Below, piece after piece: positions 50,169 to 57,851 of a DNA stretch of 64,000 nt. The stretch comes from Chitinophaga fulva. Lineage in GTDB: Bacteria > Bacteroidota > Bacteroidia > Chitinophagales > Chitinophagaceae. The stretch is from the NCBI RefSeq assembly GCF_012927205.1, contig NZ_JABBGC010000002.1:744001-808000 (forward strand), read 5' to 3'. Every line of letters begins with the position of its first letter. Position 1 is the stretch's first letter. A program made the position numbers and the translations under genes. The notes beneath the pieces are model-generated. The model was not told the origin of the DNA and did no database searches. It saw only the letters and a program-made list of their open reading frames with translations.

Positions 50169-51152
50169 TTAGAGATACCAAACTTCGTCGGGATGGACGG
50201 AGAGGAACACGGTATCCCCTTTTTTCACATCGGATTTGGCGGTCCTGATCAGGACCGTGTCTTTAGCGATGGTCACCGCCGTTTCATAAAAGCTACCGTA
50301 GAAACGTATATGTTTTACTTTTCCTTTGACAGCTGATTCGTTTTCCTGCACCAGCATGAGGCTTTCGGGGCGAAGGAAAAGATTTTTGCCGTTGGTTTCC
50401 ACCCCCTGCAACCCGGCGAATTTCTTCGCTTTGGCAGGACTGAAGAGATTATACGTCCCCAGCAAACCCGCCACATATTCGTTGACCGGCCGGCCATATA
50501 CCTCCCGGGGTGTGCCCTTCTGGACAATTTCACCGTCTTTCATGATCAGCACTTCATCGGCCCAGGAAAGGATGTCCAGCGGGTCATGGGAAATGAGCAT
50601 GCAGGTGATATCCAGGTTTTCCGAGATATCGTGGATGACTTCCTTCAGTTTATTTTTATGGATAAGGTCAAGGTTGGAAAATGGCTCGTCCAGCAGTAAC
50701 AGGCGAGGCGCCGTGACCAGCAGCCTGGCCAGTGCAATACGTTGTTTTTCGCCGCCGGACAACTGGTCTGTTTTTCTTTTCAGCAGGTGGGAGATCTGGC
50801 ACAGTTCATATAATTCCGTTGCCGAATCTTCTGTAAGCTTATTGTTGTAAGACAGGATTTCCTCCACGCGGTAGTTGTTGCGCAATTCAAAGTGCTGCGA
50901 CAGGTAAGCGATACCAGGTTGTCCGGGAATCAACACCTCCAGCGGCCCTTCTACCCTTACGTCTTCAAAAGACACCTTACCGGCATCGGGCTGTGCAAAC
51001 CCGCCGATCATCTTCAGCAGCGTACTTTTACCGGAACCTGTTTCCCCGGCAATAGCCACTTTTTGAAATTTATCCACTGTGAAGCTGATATCCTTCACAA
51101 CCGGAACACCCAGTTGATTTTTACTGATGTTGGAGACCGTTAAAAAGCTCAT
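50169..51152 (-). CDS. ABC transporter ATP-binding protein (FbpC/PotA type)
   Basis: 327 residues from ATG at 51152; upstream starts lack homologous residues. Walker A GETGSGKSTLL (about 36-46), signature LSGGEKQR (about 131), Walker B LLLLDEPFSNLD (about 150), and a C-terminal TOBE-like domain (about 240-320). The FbpC/PotA type works with permease and binding proteins, but none is adjacent on this strand, so its partner lies elsewhere or it is an orphan. Confidence 0.88.
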   Translation of the reverse strand: MSFLTVSNISKNQLGVPVVKDISFTVDKFQKVAIAGETGSGKSTLLKMIGGFAQPDAGKVSFEDVRVEGPLEVLIPGQPGIAYLSQHFELRNNYRVEEILSYNNKLTEDSATELYELCQISHLLKRKTDQLSGGEKQRIALARLLVTAPRLLLLDEPFSNLDLIHKNKLKEVIHDISENLDITCMLISHDPLDILSWADEVLIMKDGEIVQKGTPREVYGRPVNEYVAGLLGTYNLFSPAKAKKFAGLQGVETNGKNLFLRPESLMLVQENESAVKGKVKHIRFYGSFYETAVTIAKDTVLIRTAKSDVKKGDTVFLSVHPDEVWYL

Positions 51153-51208
51153 ATATCCTGTTTGTCTGTTTACCCGGGAACGCCCGATCGAAAGACCTTT
51201 CAATCGGA

Positions 51209-51238
51209 CAAATATAACAGAAAATGGTAAAATGCAAC
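51209..51238 (-). promoter_or_regulatory. Promoter for the ABC ATPase gene
   Basis: Minus strand GTTG (51235-51238), 18 bp, then TATATTTG (51209-51216), an exact -7 match. It is 57 bp before the ATG. Confidence 0.6.
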
Positions 51239-51385
51239 CCCATGACAGTCATTTAACCATCCCAATCCTTGCTGGCAAGGAGTTACGTCCGTGTAAAGAA
51301 AATTGTTAATATATCGTCCCCAGGGGGTGTATTTACGCCAAACGAAGGGGTTGATCCCGACAAACACCCCATTTACCTTTATCAT

Positions 51386-52366
51386 ATGAAACACATATCT
51401 ATCCTGGTTCCCAGAGGAGCCGTACTAGGCAGTATTGAAGGGCCTCGTCAGGTGTTTACTGAGGTAAACAAGATGTTGCAAAACAATGGCGACTCCCCCA
51501 TGTTTAAGGTGCAGCTGGTAGGGCTCACCCGAGAGGTACCCGCATGCGGGGGTATGTACACTGTTTTCGCGGATGCCACTACCAAAGACATCCCCAAAAC
51601 AGACCTTATCATTATCCCGGCGCTGGATGGTGATATGCCTAAGCTCATTGAACAAAACAGGGAGTTCCTTCCCTGGATTGTGCAACAGTACAAAGGCGGC
51701 GCTGAAGTGGGCAGTCTTTGTGTAGGCGCTTTCCTGCTGGCAGCTACCGGGCTGGTGAACGGTCGCAGGTGTGCCACTCACTGGATGGCCGCCAACGATT
51801 TCCGAAGAATGTACCCGCAGGTAGACCTGGTGGAAGATAAAATCCTCACCGACGAATATGGTATCTATTCCAGTGGTGGCGCTTTCTCCTACCTCAACCT
51901 CATTCTTTACCTGATAGAAAAATATTGCGACCGGCAGGTCGCTGTATTCTGCTCCAAGGCTTTCCAGATAGATATTCAGCGTGACAGCCAATCGCCCTTT
52001 ATGGTGTTCCGTGGCCAGAAAGACCATGAAGATGAACCTATCCGCAAAGCGCAGGAGTTCATTGAGAAAAATTTCACTGAAAAGATCACGGTAGATCAGC
52101 TGGCCTATATGTTTACGCTTGGCCGGAGAAACCTGGAGCGGCGATTTAAGAAAGCTACGTCCAACACCGTGGTCGAGTATATTCAGCGGGTGAAAATAGA
52201 AGCCGCTAAAAAGAGCCTTGAATCATCCCGGGAGAATGTCAACGAAGTAATGTACAACGTGGGTTATACCGATCCCAAGGCTTTCAGGATCACCTTCAAG
52301 AAGATCACCGGTATGTCGCCGGTACAGTACCGGAACCGGTACAACAAAGAAATAGAAGTAGAATAA
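51386..52366 (+). CDS. GlxA-type regulator (DJ-1/PfpI domain plus AraC HTH)
   Basis: 326 residues from ATG at 51386; the in-frame ATG at 51269 would add 39 unsupported residues. N-terminal DJ-1-like domain (about 4-190, with GSLCVGAFLLAATGLVNGRRCATHW, read in parts) and C-terminal AraC double HTH (about 225-318, ITVDQLAYMFTLGRRNLERRF, VMYNVGYTDPKAFRITFKKITG). Members regulate amine or arginine catabolism; target unknown. Divergent from the ABC ATPase. Confidence 0.88.
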   Translation: MKHISILVPRGAVLGSIEGPRQVFTEVNKMLQNNGDSPMFKVQLVGLTREVPACGGMYTVFADATTKDIPKTDLIIIPALDGDMPKLIEQNREFLPWIVQQYKGGAEVGSLCVGAFLLAATGLVNGRRCATHWMAANDFRRMYPQVDLVEDKILTDEYGIYSSGGAFSYLNLILYLIEKYCDRQVAVFCSKAFQIDIQRDSQSPFMVFRGQKDHEDEPIRKAQEFIEKNFTEKITVDQLAYMFTLGRRNLERRFKKATSNTVVEYIQRVKIEAAKKSLESSRENVNEVMYNVGYTDPKAFRITFKKITGMSPVQYRNRYNKEIEVE

Positions 52367-52379
52367 TCAATTACAAATT

Positions 52380-52446
52380 ACGAATTAAGGGCTCTTTTAT
52401 GGGAAGTGTACTTAGTACCCTCTACATAAGAAAGCCCTTAATTCGT
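52380..52446. repeat. Terminator-like AT-rich hairpin between convergent genes
   Basis: ACGAATTAAGGGCT (52380-52393) pairs perfectly with AGCCCTTAATTCGT (52433-52446). The word AATTACGAATTA at the left has the iterated style of the other AT-rich elements. Ends the GlxA and VOC genes. Confidence 0.6.
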
Positions 52447-52448
52447 CA

Positions 52449-52850
52449 TTACTTCACAGCGGTTGGTTCCATGAACATGTACTCCCAGAAATGGCCATCG
52501 AGGTCACGGAAACCATGGCCATACATAATCCCATGATCTTGCGGTGCTCTTGGTGCAGTAGCGCCAGCAGCCACCGCTTTGGCCACAATGGCATCCACTT
52601 CCTCCCTGCTATTGGCAGAAAGACAGTTGAGACATTCTGTATGTGTGCGGGTATCACAGATCTCATTATTGGTAAAAGTCTGGAAGAAAGGCTCTGTGAG
52701 CAGCATCACATAGATGGTATCGGAAATTACCATACATCCGGCTTTATCATCTGTGAACTGGGGATTAAAGCTGTATCCCAGCTGCGTAAAAAACTGAATG
52801 CTTTTCTGAAGGTCTTTAACCGGCAGATTAACGAAGATAGCTGTAGCCAT
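52449..52850 (-). CDS. VOC family protein (glyoxalase/bleomycin resistance fold)
   Basis: 133 residues. Single-subunit VOC fold: ATAIFVNLPVKDLQKSIQFF at the start with LGYSFNPQF, and GHFWEYMFMEP at the end carrying the metal-type Glu. Typical of the YetH/bleomycin-resistance-like group with unknown substrate. A -7 element (TAAGTTTG, 52882-52889) is upstream. Confidence 0.88.
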   Translation of the reverse strand: MATAIFVNLPVKDLQKSIQFFTQLGYSFNPQFTDDKAGCMVISDTIYVMLLTEPFFQTFTNNEICDTRTHTECLNCLSANSREEVDAIVAKAVAAGATAPRAPQDHGIMYGHGFRDLDGHFWEYMFMEPTAVK

Positions 52851-52881
52851 AATTAGATTTTTTTTGTGCTTAATGTTGATG

Positions 52882-52889
52882 CAAACTTA
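52882..52889 (-). promoter_or_regulatory. -7 element for the VOC gene
   Basis: TAAGTTTG on the minus strand, an exact match to TAnnTTTG, 31 bp before the ATG. No well-spaced -33 seen. Confidence 0.45.
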
Positions 52890-53042
52890 TATCGATTTTC
52901 CGCCCCGCACAGCGTCCAAAAACGACAATAATGGTGGTAAAATGCGACTGTCTAAAACAGCCGCACCAAACTGTACCACTTCTTTTTACACCATGTGTAC
53001 CACAGGAAAGGCTGATCACCGGATTACCTTTGCCGTGAAACA

Positions 53043-53576
53043 ATGAATAAAGAAATGGAGACCGTACTGAACATCACCACCAAATTTGTAGTTGTCAACG
53101 AAGCCAGCATACAGGCACTGTTTTCCCTGATCACCGGACTAGCCCGGGAGAAATACGGACAGTTGTTGTCCGCCGCTCAGCTGGACGACTATCTTAGCAA
53201 GTTTACGCCGCAACAACTCACATCAGACATTAACAATTTCTCCAATCAATGGCTCATGGTCTATGCAGACAACGAGCCGGCGGGATATGCCCTGATCACT
53301 TCCGCCGGTAAACGGCCGGATATGCCTACCGAAAAAAAAGTAAAACGGTTGGCTGGTTTTGGCGTGCTAAAACAATATGCGGACAGTGGCTGCGCAGCGG
53401 CACTGTTGAAAAAGTGCCTGGTAGTTGGGCAATCCTACGACGCGCTATGGATGCACGAGTACGCCGGCAATCCGATGTTACCTTATCTTGAGGAAAATAA
53501 TTTCCGGCAGACTGGTCAACAGGACGAGCTGGAAGACCTGCCTTTACAGGGAGTATACCTGATCAGGCGAAAATGA
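53043..53576 (+). CDS. GNAT family N-acetyltransferase
   Basis: 177 residues. WLMVYADNEPAGYALI is the beta-hairpin before the CoA site, KVKRLAGFGVLKQYADSGCAAALLKK is a weakened motif A, and EYAGNPMLPYLEENNFRQTG is the motif B region. The R/Q-x-x-G-x-A loop is degraded (YADSGCAAA), so activity is possible but the family call rests on the overall pattern. ATG at 53043; 53055 (MET) is an alternative. Confidence 0.75.
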   Translation: MNKEMETVLNITTKFVVVNEASIQALFSLITGLAREKYGQLLSAAQLDDYLSKFTPQQLTSDINNFSNQWLMVYADNEPAGYALITSAGKRPDMPTEKKVKRLAGFGVLKQYADSGCAAALLKKCLVVGQSYDALWMHEYAGNPMLPYLEENNFRQTGQQDELEDLPLQGVYLIRRK

Positions 53577-53663
53577 TTAAATTACCGGGAAGGAGGTCAG
53601 ACCGATGGTACTTTTAAGCAAGCAGGCCGACTTCCCTGTACATCATTTTATGCACTAACAGTT

Positions 53664-54935
53664 ATGCTTACACGCAAATCCCTCAGGCCATTGCTACTGG
53701 CCTTCGCCTTCTACAGTCAGACAGCCGCCGCACAGGCGCCCAATATTCCGAATGCTGTTGAGATCCGTTCCATAGATCCGTCGGACGACCGCTATGCAGA
53801 CCTGGAGCCGCTGCGCGCCGCCATTGGCCGTTCCAGGGTGGTGATGCTCGGAGAACAGACGCACGGAGAAGCAACTACATTTCTCGCTAAAACACGGCTC
53901 ATTAAATTCCTACACGAAAAGATGGGATTTGAAGTGCTGGCTTTTGAAAGCGGCCTGTATGACTGTGCCCGCATCTGGGACAACACCATCAAAGGCGGAC
54001 AGTACTCCAAAGAAATAATCGGCAGCCTGTTTTTCATGTGGGCCACCAGTAAACAGATGCAGCCGCTGCATGATTACATCCAGGCGAATGTGAAAAGCGC
54101 TGCGCCGCTGATCGTCACCGGTTTCGAAAGCCAACATTCCGGCGAATTTGCCAAGACAAAGCTGTTCCCTGATTTTGAACAGTTCCTGCAACAAAAACAT
54201 ATTTCCCTGCCAGACAGCAGTTGGCAATTATTCCAACGGGTGTCGGTGGCGACTTTCGCCTCCAACCAGTACCGGCCCACCGCTGCGGAACAGGAAACCT
54301 TCTTTAAGGTGCTGAATAAACTCAAGGCCACGTTGTCCAAAGAGCAGGACAAACCGGCGCACTTCACCGCGTCGCCCGGTTTCTGGTTAAAGGTGACCGA
54401 AAGTATCGAATCGCAAGCGCTGCGCTACTGGGGCCTGGTGACCGGCAACGAGCTAAGTGTGCGGGACAAGCAGATGGCAGAAAACTTTATCTGGCTGGCA
54501 GAGAAAGTATTTCCCGGCAAAAAAATTATCGTGTGGGCGCATAACATCCACATCGCCAAAAACACCAGTAAGCTGGAAGACACCAACGGTAAGCCAATAC
54601 CCTTCCTGCAAACATATGTCCCCATGGGAACCACGGTGAGCAAACATTTCGGCAAAGCAGCTTATGCTATCGGCTTCTCTGGCACTACCGGTACCTATAT
54701 TGACTTCAACAACGGTCAAACCGCTAACGTACCACCAGCAGTGCCGGCCAGTGTAGAGGGACAACTCGACGCCAGTGGCTACGCACAGGCTTTTACAGAC
54801 TACCGCACCGCCAAAGGCTGGTTACGGCAAAAACAACAGGCTACCCTGTTTGACTTTATACCCGTGAAAGGCATCTGGCCGGATACCTTCGACGGCCTTT
54901 TCTATATTCATACCTCCACACCGGTAGACCGATGA
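53664..54935 (+). CDS. Erythromycin esterase family protein, secreted
   Basis: 423 residues with a signal peptide (MLTRKSLRPLLLAFAFYSQTAAAQ). EreA/EreB-like motifs: VVMLGEQTHGEATTFLAKTR with the catalytic His and Glu (about residues 55-72), GFEVLAFESGLYD, and IVWAHNIHIAK with a third His. Wide family that cleaves macrolide lactones in some members; most environmental members have unknown substrates, so resistance is not implied. Confidence 0.9.
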   Translation: MLTRKSLRPLLLAFAFYSQTAAAQAPNIPNAVEIRSIDPSDDRYADLEPLRAAIGRSRVVMLGEQTHGEATTFLAKTRLIKFLHEKMGFEVLAFESGLYDCARIWDNTIKGGQYSKEIIGSLFFMWATSKQMQPLHDYIQANVKSAAPLIVTGFESQHSGEFAKTKLFPDFEQFLQQKHISLPDSSWQLFQRVSVATFASNQYRPTAAEQETFFKVLNKLKATLSKEQDKPAHFTASPGFWLKVTESIESQALRYWGLVTGNELSVRDKQMAENFIWLAEKVFPGKKIIVWAHNIHIAKNTSKLEDTNGKPIPFLQTYVPMGTTVSKHFGKAAYAIGFSGTTGTYIDFNNGQTANVPPAVPASVEGQLDASGYAQAFTDYRTAKGWLRQKQQATLFDFIPVKGIWPDTFDGLFYIHTSTPVDR

Positions 54936-54943
54936 TACATTGG

Positions 54944-55023
54944 GGAATTTTTTGATTTACGATTTTTTGATTTGACCTTGCTCAGGTCGCTTTCAATCAA
55001 AAAATCGTAAATCAAAAAATTCC
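54944..55023. repeat. AT-rich long perfect hairpin with iterated words
   Basis: 29-bp perfect arms (54944-54972 and 54995-55023) with a 22-nt loop that itself contains GACC/GGTC. The arm carries TTTTTTGATTT twice around ACGA. It lies 8 bp after the esterase stop. Best example of the AT-rich family. Confidence 0.8.
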
Positions 55024-55083
55024 TAAATTATTTTTATCTTAGTAGCATTCCTCGTCGCAGCAACCAATAATCAATTTAACCAT

Positions 55084-55395
55084 ATGGCGTCATTACAGTT
55101 CGAGAACGTATCCGCGATCCTTGCAGAAAATCCCGGCGTATTCAGTAAGCCAGCCGCAGAAGAGTTGTCCCGTCTGACCCACGGAGACACCGTTTGTCTG
55201 TTTTTTGTTTATGGTTTCAGTACTTCCGGCCGCAAGGCAGAGCGGCTGCTGGCAAAAGTCACGGCCGTGGAAGCCCACCAGTACAAAGGTATATTGCTCT
55301 CTCCTACGCAGCATGTAAAAACCATACAGCAGGGAGATGAGATTACTTTTTCCAGCGAGCATATTGCTGCAGTACTGGCAGAGCGCCACTGTTAA
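55084..55395 (+). CDS. Small protein of unknown function
   Basis: 103 residues, soluble. Contains GDTVCLFFVYGFSTSGRKAERLLAKV and GDEITFSSEHIAAVL; the pattern of short beta strands with a GD at the end of each half suggests a small beta-barrel, perhaps a DUF2314-like fold, but I do not recognise it firmly. Has its own terminator and an imperfect -7 (TATCTTAG, 55035). Confidence 0.55.
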   Translation: MASLQFENVSAILAENPGVFSKPAAEELSRLTHGDTVCLFFVYGFSTSGRKAERLLAKVTAVEAHQYKGILLSPTQHVKTIQQGDEITFSSEHIAAVLAERHC

Positions 55396-55424
55396 GCGTT
55401 TCCCCTTTTATCTTTTTTGTCCGG

Positions 55425-55459
55425 TACAGCAGCAGCACAACTGCTGCTGTATCTTTTTT
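55425..55459 (+). terminator. Rho-independent terminator
   Basis: TACAGCAGCAG (55425-55435) pairs with CTGCTGCTGTA (55441-55451), followed by TCTTTTTT. Thirty bases past the preceding stop. Confidence 0.85.
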
Positions 55460-55525
55460 ACACTTCGCCGCAAACACCCCCCAAGAATGTCGGAATTGCA
55501 CAACATACATTATCACAATTGACAG

Positions 55526-55533
55526 TACTTTTG
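55526..55533 (+). promoter_or_regulatory. -7 element for the DoxX-like gene
   Basis: TACTTTTG, an exact match to TAnnTTTG, 98 bp upstream of the ATG. No well-spaced -33 seen. Confidence 0.4.
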
Positions 55534-55631
55534 TATCAGTCAATCACCACAAGGCTTTCCGGAAGGGTTTGAGGGTTGTTGACAAAAAATGATTCACTAT
55601 CTTTTTAAACCTAAACTAAACAATTACACTC

Positions 55632-56021
55632 ATGACAACGATAACTGCTCCTACCAAATCTGTACGTATCACTGGTAAAGTGATCAGCATCCTGGTGATT
55701 CTCTTTTCACTGTTTGATGCTATTATGAAAATAATCCAGAATAAATATTCCATGGAGGGCTCTGTAGCGCTGGGATGGCCCGCTTCACAGGTACAGTTCA
55801 TTGGTTTTGTACTGCTGATCGCCACCATTCTTTACGCCATTCCGCGTACAGCGGTACTGGGCGCCATTCTGATCACAGCATATCTTGGCGGCGCCGTAGC
55901 CATTATGATCCGTGCGGGACAGCCGTTCTGGTTTGCTGTAGTCTTTGGCATACTCACCTGGGCGGGATTATACCTGCAGGACAACAGCATCCGTAATCTG
56001 ATACCCTTGCGTAAAGATTAA
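55632..56021 (+). CDS. DoxX-like membrane protein
   Basis: 129 residues with four predicted membrane helices (KVISILVILFSLFDAIMKI, VQFIGFVLLIATILYAI, AVLGAILITAYLGGAVAIMI, FWFAVVFGILTWAGLYLQ). Pattern ILVILFSLFDAIMK and TAYLGGAVA are those of the DoxX-like family. Function unknown. Followed by a strong terminator. Confidence 0.85.
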   Translation: MTTITAPTKSVRITGKVISILVILFSLFDAIMKIIQNKYSMEGSVALGWPASQVQFIGFVLLIATILYAIPRTAVLGAILITAYLGGAVAIMIRAGQPFWFAVVFGILTWAGLYLQDNSIRNLIPLRKD

Positions 56022-56341
56022 CCACAGATTAATCACATAGGATATCCGGGGAAATTGGTGCATCACCAGTTTCCCCGGATTTTTTTTACCAGGACTAGCA
56101 GGGTTCTTCGGATCAAGTTGAAAAGTTGGGAGCCGAAAGACGGTGTATCTGTTTTCTTGTTTTGCATTTTCAAAATTTTCTAAACCTGGTTCACCCGGCT
56201 TTAACGGATATCTAATGCCTGATGCACTCCGCCTGAATATTTTCCCTGCAGCCAGACCATACTATTGAATAATCTTCAGTATAGCTATCAAATGGCTTTT
56301 GCTGATAATGTTATCTTTAGCTATCATCAGTATCATTCGTT
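56022..56341. other. Gene-free gap of 320 bp
   Basis: Contains the DoxX terminator at 56044-56087 and then AT-rich DNA with no coding potential. No -7 element of good match was seen before the next gene. Confidence 0.5.
56044..56087 (+). terminator. Rho-independent terminator of the DoxX-like gene
   Basis: ATCCGGGGAAATTGGTG (56044-56060) pairs with CACCAGTTTCCCCGGAT (56064-56080) with one wobble pair, followed by seven T. Confidence 0.9.
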
Positions 56342-57109
56342 ATGGCAAAACAGATTTCTATCATCACTTTCACCGGCAGGCTCGGCAACCTGATCGGTTA
56401 CAGGCGCAATGGCAAACACTTCCTGCGAAGCATGCCTTCATACGTCCGGCAGACGGCAGCTACCCGCAGGGCTGCTCAACGATTTGGCATGGCCAGCAAA
56501 AAAGGAGCGCTCATCCGCAGTGCTTTTTCCGGCAGGTTGGATGCTGGTTGCGATAGCGGACATATCAACAGGTTAACCAGCGCACTCATTCCCGCCACCG
56601 GCAATAACATCAGGAGCATTACCGGGTTCAGGTTCAACCGGCATACGGGGACAGACAGGTTTCTCATCCATGCACCCAGGCTTTCCCATGATGGTATCCT
56701 GTACATTTCGCCACAGGCATTACCTGCATACAAAGGCATCGACAGCCTGGAAATAAAGGTGATCGCCGCCCGTATCGATTTCGCTACACACCAGGTAGTA
56801 GGTACAGAAAGCGCTGTGCTCATAGTAAAAACCGGAGAAGATTTTAAAGGGGCAGCATGTAATGTGGATGTACCGGGTAAAGGAACATTGATCGTTGTTC
56901 TACAGGTAAGAGGTATACAGGACCATGTTCCTTCCTGCAACACGAAATACTTCGCCGCTGATATTATTGCAGCAGAGCCGCCACAACCCCTGCCGGAGGT
57001 CCCGCACAAACAGATCTGTTCGGAACTCCCCCCGTTAAAACTGCAGTCAGAAAAAATACCCGCCGCAGCATCAGTGCAACTCCTGCTCCCTGTCATTCAG
57101 CGGGAATAA
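56342..57109 (+). CDS. Hypothetical protein, Bacteroidota family with basic N-terminus
   Basis: 255 residues. The first 65 residues (TGRLGNLIGYRRNGKHFLRS and the following basic helix TRRAAQRFGMASKKGALIR) resemble a Bacteroidota family of small proteins starting with a G-x-[IL]-G-[ND]-L-x-[FG]-Y motif, of unknown function. The C-terminal part contains repeated beta-like segments and ends with a Pro/Leu-rich stretch. No signal peptide. I do not assign a function. Confidence 0.6.
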   Translation: MAKQISIITFTGRLGNLIGYRRNGKHFLRSMPSYVRQTAATRRAAQRFGMASKKGALIRSAFSGRLDAGCDSGHINRLTSALIPATGNNIRSITGFRFNRHTGTDRFLIHAPRLSHDGILYISPQALPAYKGIDSLEIKVIAARIDFATHQVVGTESAVLIVKTGEDFKGAACNVDVPGKGTLIVVLQVRGIQDHVPSCNTKYFAADIIAAEPPQPLPEVPHKQICSELPPLKLQSEKIPAAASVQLLLPVIQRE

Positions 57110-57303
57110 GCCATTTCCTGCCTGGCAACTGTATACTGATGAACAAACATAACTCCCTTTGAACTACATACTTCAACCTACTGCCCGCAGGCTTAACCTG
57201 AAGCCTGCTGCCTTTACGTGCATGTCCTGCATCTTCTCCATCCTTCCTGTTATATTTCATTAAAACTATACATCCAAAGAACACCCCCGCATCAAGTCCA
57301 CCT

Positions 57304-57756
57304 TTACCCCTGGGTTACTCCGTGTATACGTTTCAGATAGACATCCGGCCGGTGCACTTCCATCATCGATGCCGCATTGCCCAGGCTTTTGAAGCCATAG
57401 CCCCGGTACAACTCATGTGCGTCCAGTGTACTTAACATGAACCGGCGCAGTTTTCCCACCCATGGCTGATCTGTCAGAAAACGCATCATACTTTTGGAAA
57501 CACCCTTTCCGCGATAGGCTGGCAAAACAAATACATCTGCCAGCCACCCGAAAGTATGATAGTCCGTAATGACACGGGCAAAACCAATTTGTTTGTCGTC
57601 CAGAAATGCACCGATACAAAAAGAGTTTTCCAGCGAGGCTTTCACTATTTCAAAATCGATCCCTTTTGCCCAATAGGAATCGTTTTGCAGGAACTGATGT
57701 ATGGCAGCGAGGTCCATCCGCGCTATGCCTGTCTTAATCTCCAATTGACTGATCAT
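57304..57756 (-). CDS. GNAT family N-acetyltransferase
   Basis: 150 residues from ATG at 57756 (an upstream ATG adds 25 residues of no homology). Acetyl-CoA motif VFVLPAYRGKGVSKSMMRFL (about 75-94), and ELYRGYGFKSLG near the C-terminus. Divergent from the MocR gene across a 95-bp gap with direct repeats. Confidence 0.9.
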   Translation of the reverse strand: MISQLEIKTGIARMDLAAIHQFLQNDSYWAKGIDFEIVKASLENSFCIGAFLDDKQIGFARVITDYHTFGWLADVFVLPAYRGKGVSKSMMRFLTDQPWVGKLRRFMLSTLDAHELYRGYGFKSLGNAASMMEVHRPDVYLKRIHGVTQG

Positions 57757-57796
57757 CTGAAAATGTTTCAACAAAAATGATAAAAAACAGTACATG

Positions 57797-57836
57797 GACA
57801 CAGTTACAATTTTTGTATTTTTGATAGACACAGTTA
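57797..57836 (+). promoter_or_regulatory. Direct repeats and -7 in front of the MocR gene
   Basis: GACACAGTTA occurs at 57797-57806 and 57827-57836, 30 bp apart (about three helical turns). Between them lies TATTTTTG (57816-57823), an exact -7 match. Spaced direct repeats are the usual form of MocR/GabR binding sites. Confidence 0.6.
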
Positions 57837-57851
57837 ATAAACCGGGGATTT

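Noticed and set aside
53664..54935. Macrolide resistance gene
   Set aside because: The erythromycin esterase family is broad, and the sequence alone does not show macrolide activity or a mobile context.
55425..55451. CAG/CTG triplet microsatellite
   Set aside because: The triplets are just the two arms of a terminator stem followed by a T-run.
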